Origin: an uncultured beta proteobacterium
Lineage (GTDB): Bacteria; Pseudomonadota; Gammaproteobacteria; Burkholderiales; Burkholderiaceae_C
Assembly (NCBI GenBank): GCA_903894475.1
Contig: CAITQH010000246.1
Coordinates: forward strand, 1 to 40,557
DNA length: 40,557 bases
Direction: 5' to 3'
The notes under the pieces were generated by a model. That model had not been told where the DNA came from and searched no databases. It was given only the letters and a program-made list of their open reading frames with translations. Below, piece by piece: positions 35,405-40,557 of the stretch. The translations under genes were made by a program, and so were the position numbers. Positions within the stretch are counted from its first letter, which is position 1; every line of letters starts with the position of its first letter.

Positions 35405-35408
35405 TCCG

Positions 35409-35618
35409 TTACCTGCTCCTGACCTGCTGAACACGGTCAACGAGCGCGATCACATCGTTCACCTGTACATTTTGAGCGTCTGCCATTTGCACACGCAAGT
35501 CTGGCCAACTGCTGCGAAAGCGAATCTTTGCAAAGATGCCGTTGGCTATGGAGACAAGGGCAAGCACGCTTAATGGCCGCATGAGGTGTTCCAGCAAACT
35601 GCTTGTGGGGATCGCCAA
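35409..35618 (-). CDS. Unidentified small ORF, possibly a gene remnant
   Basis: Sixty-nine codons with a hydrophobic middle (LSVLALVSIANGIFAKI) and a polar end (QNVQVNDVIALVDRVQQV). The frame stays open about 18 codons upstream without a good start (TTG at 35618, no Shine-Dalgarno). The amino-acid composition looks protein-like, but I do not recognise it. It may be the C-terminal end of a decayed gene. The remaining sequence up to 35778 shows nothing else apart from the promoter region of the exporter operon. Confidence 0.2.
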   Translation of the reverse strand: MAIPTSSLLEHLMRPLSVLALVSIANGIFAKIRFRSSWPDLRVQMADAQNVQVNDVIALVDRVQQVRSR

Positions 35619-35778
35619 TACATCGTGCTTCTTTCGGAACGATTTCAGCGAAACAATGTGTGATCATCAACTCATTGTTCCAAGTCATTGCTAGTATCAA
35701 ATATTTCACCCAGTATCCAACACGCACCAGTCGGAAGTGCTGCGGAAGTTGAGGTGCGGCCAATTAACGTGGGGTCTC

Positions 35779-37002
35779 ATGGCTAAATTCGCCTATCTGT
35801 CCAAGTTGCGATGGACGCACGTCGCAGTAGCAATTGTGGCAATCGTCAGCGCCTATACCGGAGTGAACTGGTGGTTGGGACCTCAGGTTCCGGTCGAGTC
35901 AGTGGCAAAGCGTGACTTTGTTCAAACGGTGGTTGCCAGCGGCCACGTCGAGAGTCCTCATCGCGTCGATATCGGTGCACAAATAACCTCCACCGTCAAG
36001 AAGATCCCTGTAAGTGAGGGCGACGAAGTTAAGGGGCAGGATGTACTCATTGAACTTGCTGCCACGGAGTTGCAAGCCACTGAAAGACAGGCCGACATTG
36101 CCGTCACGCAAGCCCAGGCCAGACTCCGCCAACTCAAAGAATTGCAAGCACCCATAGCTGAGCAGATGCTGCGCCAGGCAAAGACCAATTTGCAAAACGC
36201 CCAATCAGCTTTGACGCGCAACCAGAGTCTGTTCAACCAAGGCTTTATTGGCGAAGCCGCATTAGAAGATTCTCGCAAAGCCGTTGAACTCGCGGATGCT
36301 CAAGTCAAATCTGCGCAGAAACAGCTTGAAACGACCCGGTCAACCGGCAGCGACTACGCGATGGCACAAAGCGCTGTGAGCGAGGCCAAGGCTGCTGCCG
36401 ATGCCGCACGCGCCCGTGCCAAATACGCCGTTATCAAAGCGCCCATGCAGGGCGTTCTGATTGGGCGCAATGTCGAGGTTGGCGATGTGGTCCAGCCCGG
36501 CAAGGTGCTTATGACCCTTTCACCCAAAGGCAAGACGCAGCTGGTCCTTGCGATTGACGAAAAGAACCTGCGCCTCATCGCATTGGGACAAAAGGCTATC
36601 GTTTCCGCTGATGCCTATGCACTGCAGAAATTTGATGCAACGCTTGTCTACATCAATCCAGGCGTAAATGCGCAGACCGGCGCAGTTGAGGTCAAGCTTG
36701 ATATTGACAAGCCACCCGCTTTTCTGCGGCAGGACATGACAGTATCGGTCGACCTTGAAGTCGCGAGACGACCGCAGACGCTGTTGCTGCCGGCAACTGC
36801 GGTGCATGATGTTGACGGGTCTTCCCCGTGGGCGTTGCGGGTTGAGAGCGGACACATCGTAAAGGTTCCGGTCAAGGTGGGTTTGCGCAGCGGTGGTTTC
36901 GTGGAGGTACTGCAGGGTCTCAGTGAGGGTGACACGGTCGTATCGGGAGCGTCCTCGATTCCAATCGGTTCACGCGTGCGACCCAAGGCACCTTCCAACT
37001 GA
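35779..37002 (+). CDS. Periplasmic adaptor (membrane fusion) protein of an ABC exporter, MacA/DevB-like
   Basis: A 407-residue protein anchored by one N-terminal transmembrane segment (VAVAIVAIVSAYTGVNWWLG). The lipoyl-type half motifs (SGHVESPHRVDIGAQITSTV and IKAPMQGVLIGRNVEVGDVV) flank a long alpha-helical coiled coil of roughly 130 residues; beta-barrel and membrane-proximal domains follow. Such adaptors link an inner-membrane FtsX-type permease to an outer-membrane channel. The ATG at 35779 is preferred over an upstream GTG at 35737. The permease follows after 10 bases. No TolC homologue is in the window. Confidence 0.9.
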   Translation: MAKFAYLSKLRWTHVAVAIVAIVSAYTGVNWWLGPQVPVESVAKRDFVQTVVASGHVESPHRVDIGAQITSTVKKIPVSEGDEVKGQDVLIELAATELQATERQADIAVTQAQARLRQLKELQAPIAEQMLRQAKTNLQNAQSALTRNQSLFNQGFIGEAALEDSRKAVELADAQVKSAQKQLETTRSTGSDYAMAQSAVSEAKAAADAARARAKYAVIKAPMQGVLIGRNVEVGDVVQPGKVLMTLSPKGKTQLVLAIDEKNLRLIALGQKAIVSADAYALQKFDATLVYINPGVNAQTGAVEVKLDIDKPPAFLRQDMTVSVDLEVARRPQTLLLPATAVHDVDGSSPWALRVESGHIVKVPVKVGLRSGGFVEVLQGLSEGDTVVSGASSIPIGSRVRPKAPSN

Positions 37003-37012
37003 AGCTCGTCGT

Positions 37013-38254
37013 ATGTTTACAACGTGGTTACCATTTGAATGGATCGTTTCAATCCGGTTTCTGCGTGAAGGTCGATTGCAAACGCTATTCATCATTTCCG
37101 GTGTAGCTATTGGTGTCGGAGTGATCGTCTTCATGTCTGCCCTATTGGCGGGATTGCAATCTAATTTCATACGCCGTGTACTATCGACACAGGCGCATAT
37201 CCAGTTGCTGCAACCCCAGCAGATTACGCGCCAATTGCGCAGCGGCGCGGATGCTCCCAAAGGACAGGTCGAGGGAGCCATTGTCCAACCTCCTCTGCAG
37301 CAAACCAAGTCCATTGACCAGTGGCAGGCCATCGTTGAGCAAGTGCGTGCCATGCCCGCAATCAAAGTAGTGTCGCCAGTGACCAGCGGCCCGGTATTGG
37401 TGCTGCGCGGGAGCGCTACGCGTGCTGTAACGGTCTCAGGAATCGAACCAGAAACCTACTTTCGCATTGTTGACTTTAGCGACAAGATCCTACGTGGAAC
37501 TTCGCGCCTAGCTGGATCAGACATCCTGATCGGCAGCGAACTCAGCAACGATTTTGGGGTCGATGTGGGCGACAAGCTTCACGTCACCGCAGCCAACGGC
37601 GCCACCAGCGTGCTGTCAATCGTTGGTGTGTTTGACTTGGGCAACAAGGGCGCCAATCAGCGCAATACCTTCACCGTCTTGCACACGGCGCAAAGTCTTC
37701 TTGATCTCCCAGGTGGAGTTACCAGTATCGAAGTGACCGTGCAGGACATCTACGCGGCTGAAACTATTGCACAACGCGTCGCCGCCGCTACTGGTGTGGA
37801 GGCAGACAGTTGGATCAAGAATAGTGCGCAATTCTTTGCTGCGGTGAGCGCGCAAACAACTGCCAACACCGCCATCCGCTTCTTTGTCGGTTTGTCCGTC
37901 GCTTTCGGCATTGCCAGTGTGCTCGTTGTCTCCGTTGTTCAGAAATCGCGCGAAATTGGCATCCTGCGTGCCATGGGCATCTCTAGGGGGCAAATACTGC
38001 GACTTTTTCTGCTGCAGGGTGGATTGCTCGGCTTTGGCGGATCCCTGGTGGGGTGCGGAATTGGCGCGTTCGCATTATTCCTTTGGCAACGATTGGCACG
38101 CAACGCAGATGGAACGCCACTGTTTCCCTTGGAATTTGACTCCACCATGTTTGCAATCGCACTCGTGCTTGCGACCATCACCGGCCTGCTCGCCGCATTG
38201 GCTCCCGCCATGCGCGCTGCCCGCCTTGACCCCGTGGTGGCTATCCGTGGATAA
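37013..38254 (+). CDS. FtsX/MacB-type ABC exporter permease, DevC-like
   Basis: A 413-residue permease. The first transmembrane segment covers about residues 24-46 ([20 protein letters not shown]), a periplasmic MacB-like domain follows, then three C-terminal membrane segments. The FtsX domain motif is [20 protein letters not shown] and the protein ends with the typical [11 protein letters not shown]. It lacks a fused ATPase; that subunit is encoded next, overlapping by eight bases. The gene order adaptor-permease-ATPase is that of devBCA. Confidence 0.9.
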   Translation: MFTTWLPFEWIVSIRFLREGRLQTLFIISGVAIGVGVIVFMSALLAGLQSNFIRRVLSTQAHIQLLQPQQITRQLRSGADAPKGQVEGAIVQPPLQQTKSIDQWQAIVEQVRAMPAIKVVSPVTSGPVLVLRGSATRAVTVSGIEPETYFRIVDFSDKILRGTSRLAGSDILIGSELSNDFGVDVGDKLHVTAANGATSVLSIVGVFDLGNKGANQRNTFTVLHTAQSLLDLPGGVTSIEVTVQDIYAAETIAQRVAAATGVEADSWIKNSAQFFAAVSAQTTANTAIRFFVGLSVAFGIASVLVVSVVQKSREIGILRAMGISRGQILRLFLLQGGLLGFGGSLVGCGIGAFALFLWQRLARNADGTPLFPLEFDSTMFAIALVLATITGLLAALAPAMRAARLDPVVAIRG

Positions 38255-38933
38255 CAATGTCGTTGTTCGGTTGCGCGGGGTGCGTAAAGCATTCAACATC
38301 GGCACGCCCTTTGAGACGGAAGTTTTGCACGGGATAGACCTGACTTTGCACCGTGGCGACTTTTGCGCGGTCATGGGACCCTCGGGCTCCGGCAAGAGCA
38401 CTTTGTTGAATATTGTCGGATTGCTTGATCGTCCCACGGCGGGCACCTTGCTGATTTGTTCCGAGGAAACCACGACTCTCAATGACAGGGAGTTAACGCG
38501 TCTGCGCGGGCACACCATTGGCTTTGTGTTTCAGTACCACCACCTCATCACTGCATTTACGGCTTTAGAAAACGTCATGATCCCCATGTTAGGAGCGGCG
38601 GGGTTTCCCAATGCGCAAATGCGCGAGCGTGCAGAACAGTTGATCGAGAGCGTTGGATTGACGACGTGGAAGGACAACCTTGCCGGGAACATGAGCGGTG
38701 GGCAGCAACAGCGTGTGGCCATTGCCCGAGCGTTGGCCATGAGTCCTGCCGTGCTGTTAGCAGATGAACCCACGGGAAACCTCGATACAAAAAGCGCTGA
38801 TGCAGTCTTCGCTTTGTTGCGCCAAGTAAATCAGGAACATGGAACAACCATTCTGTTTGTAACCCATAACCCAAGCTTGGCCAATTTGTGCGACAAGACA
38901 ATTCAGGTCATTGACGGGCTCTTGACGGAGTAG
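38247..38933 (+). CDS. ABC exporter ATP-binding protein, LolD/MacB/DevA-like
   Basis: A 228-residue ATPase. Walker A is [10 protein letters not shown]-loop VFQYHHLI, signature [15 protein letters not shown], Walker [13 protein letters not shown] and the switch histidine is in FVTHNP. These features, especially DEPTGNLD, define the LolD/MacB exporter class. The only suitable start is the GTG at 38247 inside the permease end; no ATG lies before the first conserved strand in this frame. The exported substrate cannot be inferred. Confidence 0.92.
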   Translation: MDNNVVVRLRGVRKAFNIGTPFETEVLHGIDLTLHRGDFCAVMGPSGSGKSTLLNIVGLLDRPTAGTLLICSEETTTLNDRELTRLRGHTIGFVFQYHHLITAFTALENVMIPMLGAAGFPNAQMRERAEQLIESVGLTTWKDNLAGNMSGGQQQRVAIARALAMSPAVLLADEPTGNLDTKSADAVFALLRQVNQEHGTTILFVTHNPSLANLCDKTIQVIDGLLTE

Positions 38934-39455
38934 CGAAGTGAAGAGTACGTTGCGGGCAAGGCGACAGCTTCACGGAACCTCGACGGCGAAAGATTTTCTG
39001 CTGCTCGAAAACAGCCACCCGGGAGCCCCTCCTAATGGTCGATTCTAGCCAGCAAGATGACCAAACTGTCTGCCCGAGACTTCACGTACAGACATTGATC
39101 CATACTAAGCGACCGTATGTCTGCCGGTCGTATCTGCACCGTTTTGAAACGCTGGAGGAGCAACTGCGCTCAATGCAGGCCCGAGACTCCTGATTGCAAA
39201 TCATGGCCGATGGCTGATGCACAGATTTCGCTGGATAACGTCCTCACCTGTTCGCGCTGAGTTCACGGGTGTACCGAAGAATACCCTCATCGCGGCACCA
39301 AAGGACCGAGCTGAAGGTGCTAAGTGATCGATCATCACGTTACGAGGGATGCATAAACCGGTGCCGCCGTTAGACCGTGCCTGATAGCGTCGCGTCAATA
39401 GGGTAACGTGAAGGATCAGGCCAGCACAGCATGCGGTGCCAACTGCTGCCTCTTT
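38934..39455. other. Region without a recognisable gene
   Basis: I see no convincing reading frame. Short frames on the minus strand lack ribosome-binding sites and family resemblance. The stretch lies between the convergent ends of the exporter operon and the FNR-type gene and should contain their terminators, but no textbook hairpin with a T run is visible. Confidence 0.5.
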
Positions 39456-40199
39456 TCATTGCAAGCTTGGATGCAGACCGCCCGACTGAATGACGATGTG
39501 ACGCAGTGCCTCTTGGTTGAGAATATGGATATGACGCTGCTGCACCGCGACAATGCTGTCGGCCACAAATCTTGAAAACGTTCTACTCACGGTTTCAAGT
39601 TTTAAACCGAGATAGCTGCCAATCTCTTCGCGTGTCATACGCAGTATCAGTTCTGAATGCGAGAAGCCCCGGGCATGAAGTCGGTGCACCAGGTTCAGCA
39701 AGAAGGCGGCAAGTCGTTCCTCTGCTCGCATGCTGCCAAGCATAAGCATTACGCCATGTTCGCGCACGATCTCGCGGCTCATGAGTTTGTGAACATGACG
39801 CTGCAAGGCCCTCACTTTGCGTGACAGTTCCTCAACCCGGTGAAACGGCATGACACAGACCTCGCCATCTTCCAGTGCCACCGCCTCGCAGCTGTGGTTG
39901 TCGTTCACGATGCCGTCCAAACCGATCATTTCACCTGCCATCTGAAACCCGATGACATGATCTCGACCTTCCTCGGAAGCGACACTTGTCTTAAAGAAAC
40001 CGGTCCGTATGGCATACAAGCTGGTGAATTTTTCGCCGCTGCGAAATAAGGTCGAATGGCGCTTAACTTTGCGCCTGGTGGCAACCATGTCATCACAACT
40101 GACCAACTCTTGCGAACTCAGTCCACTGGGCATACAAATTTGCTGCATGCTGCAGTTAGCGCAGGCGACCTTGACTGAATGAATATTCATACGGGTCAT
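39456..40199 (-). CDS. fnr: FNR-family oxygen-responsive transcriptional regulator
   Basis: A 247-residue CRP/FNR-superfamily regulator. Three N-terminal cysteines C13, C16 and C22 (VACANCSMQQICMP) have the spacing of E. coli FNR, and a fourth cysteine lies in NDNHSCEAV, so a [4Fe-4S] cluster is expected. The cyclic-nucleotide-fold sensor domain is followed by a dimerisation helix and the recognition helix LKLETVSRTFSRF, with the E..SR triad of FNR that reads TTGAT half-sites. The ATG at 40199 is followed by a second at 40190. It probably controls microaerobic and anaerobic genes and perhaps itself. Confidence 0.92.
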   Translation of the reverse strand: MTRMNIHSVKVACANCSMQQICMPSGLSSQELVSCDDMVATRRKVKRHSTLFRSGEKFTSLYAIRTGFFKTSVASEEGRDHVIGFQMAGEMIGLDGIVNDNHSCEAVALEDGEVCVMPFHRVEELSRKVRALQRHVHKLMSREIVREHGVMLMLGSMRAEERLAAFLLNLVHRLHARGFSHSELILRMTREEIGSYLGLKLETVSRTFSRFVADSIVAVQQRHIHILNQEALRHIVIQSGGLHPSLQ

Positions 40200-40222
40200 T
40201 GTGACATCAATAGATGAGCATT

Positions 40223-40236
40223 TTGATTTGCGTCAA
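40223..40236. promoter_or_regulatory. FNR-type box upstream of the FNR gene
   Basis: TTGATTTGCGTCAA matches the consensus TTGAT-N4-ATCAA at nine of ten positions. It begins 24 bases upstream of the FNR start codon, close enough to overlap the promoter, which would fit negative autoregulation. It could also serve a plus-strand transcript leaving the window. Confidence 0.65.
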
Positions 40237-40557
40237 GTTGATGAGATCCGGCTTCGGTAATGCCAATGTTACGGATAGGAGGTCATTTCGGCGTGAAGTA
40301 AACACGACATCAATGTCTCAAACTCCGATTGACTTTCATGCGGAACAATACACTCGCGCCGCCCAATGGCTGCTATCTGGAACTCACAGAGGTTCACTGA
40401 CCGCTATCAAAATCAAGCTGGGCCGTCGGTTCATGGTCGTATGCGGGTCTAGAAAGTTTCGAATTGACCGCCAGTTTGCAGTCATCCGGATATCGGTGTC
40501 CGCCATGAGCCAATCGCACGATATTGCATTGATAACACTTGCGCGCAGGTGAGTGCC
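40237..40557 (+). other. Window end with one doubtful small ORF
   Basis: A plus-strand frame starting at ATG 40313 encodes 79 residues to 40552 (MSQTPIDFHAEQYTRAAQWL at the start). It has no clear ribosome-binding site, its second half is basic, and no family resemblance is seen. It may be spurious or the remnant of a gene. The window ends just after it. Confidence 0.25.

Noticed and set aside
37884-38246. Upstream extension of the exporter ATPase
   Set aside because: This stretch overlaps the C-terminus of the FtsX-type permease in another frame and shows no ATPase homology.
1-40557. CRISPR arrays, tRNA or rRNA genes, and phage genes
   Set aside because: No regularly spaced repeats, no tRNA cloverleaf or rRNA signature was noticed in the intergenic stretches, and no phage structural or integrase gene was seen.

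Overview
The window looks like an accessory, carbohydrate-catabolic part of a betaproteobacterial chromosome, probably Burkholderiales/Comamonadaceae. This is an inference from Bug/TctC-type binding proteins, a beta-type FNR regulator with a TTGAT-N4-GTCAA site, and overall gene style; no ribosomal or housekeeping marker is present. It is a patchwork of sugar-uptake and sugar-breakdown cassettes separated by eroded mobile-element and gene remnants. Base composition shifts between cassettes: by hand count, bases 18241-18300 are about 73% GC and bases 23281-23340 about 52%.

Region A (612-11124): a minus-strand operon runs from a DapA-family aldolase/dehydratase (7885) through a UgpB/MalE-type binding protein, two permeases and an ATPase to a Gfo/Idh/MocA dehydrogenase and an amidohydrolase-2 (COG3618-like) lactonase. 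A LysR regulator is divergent from it, and an IlvD/Edd-family sugar-acid dehydratase follows. Together these fit a non-phosphorylative aldose pathway (aldose, lactone, aldonate, 2-keto-3-deoxy acid, cleavage or dehydration). A shared 17-bp motif lies upstream of both transcription units. A 31-codon ORF sits in the leader of the dehydratase gene.

Region B (11668-15392): an IS256-type transposase tail, the C-terminal remnant of a second Gfo/Idh/MocA gene, an orphan Bug/TctC binding protein, a large GtaA-like (DUF4964/5127/4965) protein, and the N-terminal remnant of a class II aldolase. I read this as an ancestral four-gene operon eroded at both ends.

Region C (15784-21885): a tight plus-strand operon with a FadR-type GntR regulator, a beta-hydroxyacid dehydrogenase, a polar-amino-acid-type ABC transporter (two permeases, ATPase, binding protein), an RpiB-type isomerase and a ribokinase-family kinase. 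It is probably a sugar or sugar-acid pathway using an amino-acid-type importer.

Region D (22023-34679): a ten-gene minus-strand arabinoside operon. An Opp/Dpp-type importer feeds a cytoplasmic GH51 alpha-L-arabinofuranosidase, a mutarotase-like protein, L-ribulokinase and L-arabinose isomerase, with an ArsR-type regulator inside the operon and a perfect palindrome upstream of the first gene. No araD is seen.

Region E (34946-40557): an IS91 fragment fused in frame to an MFS transporter tail, a DevBCA-like three-gene ABC exporter, and an FNR-family regulator with an FNR-like box in front of its own start.
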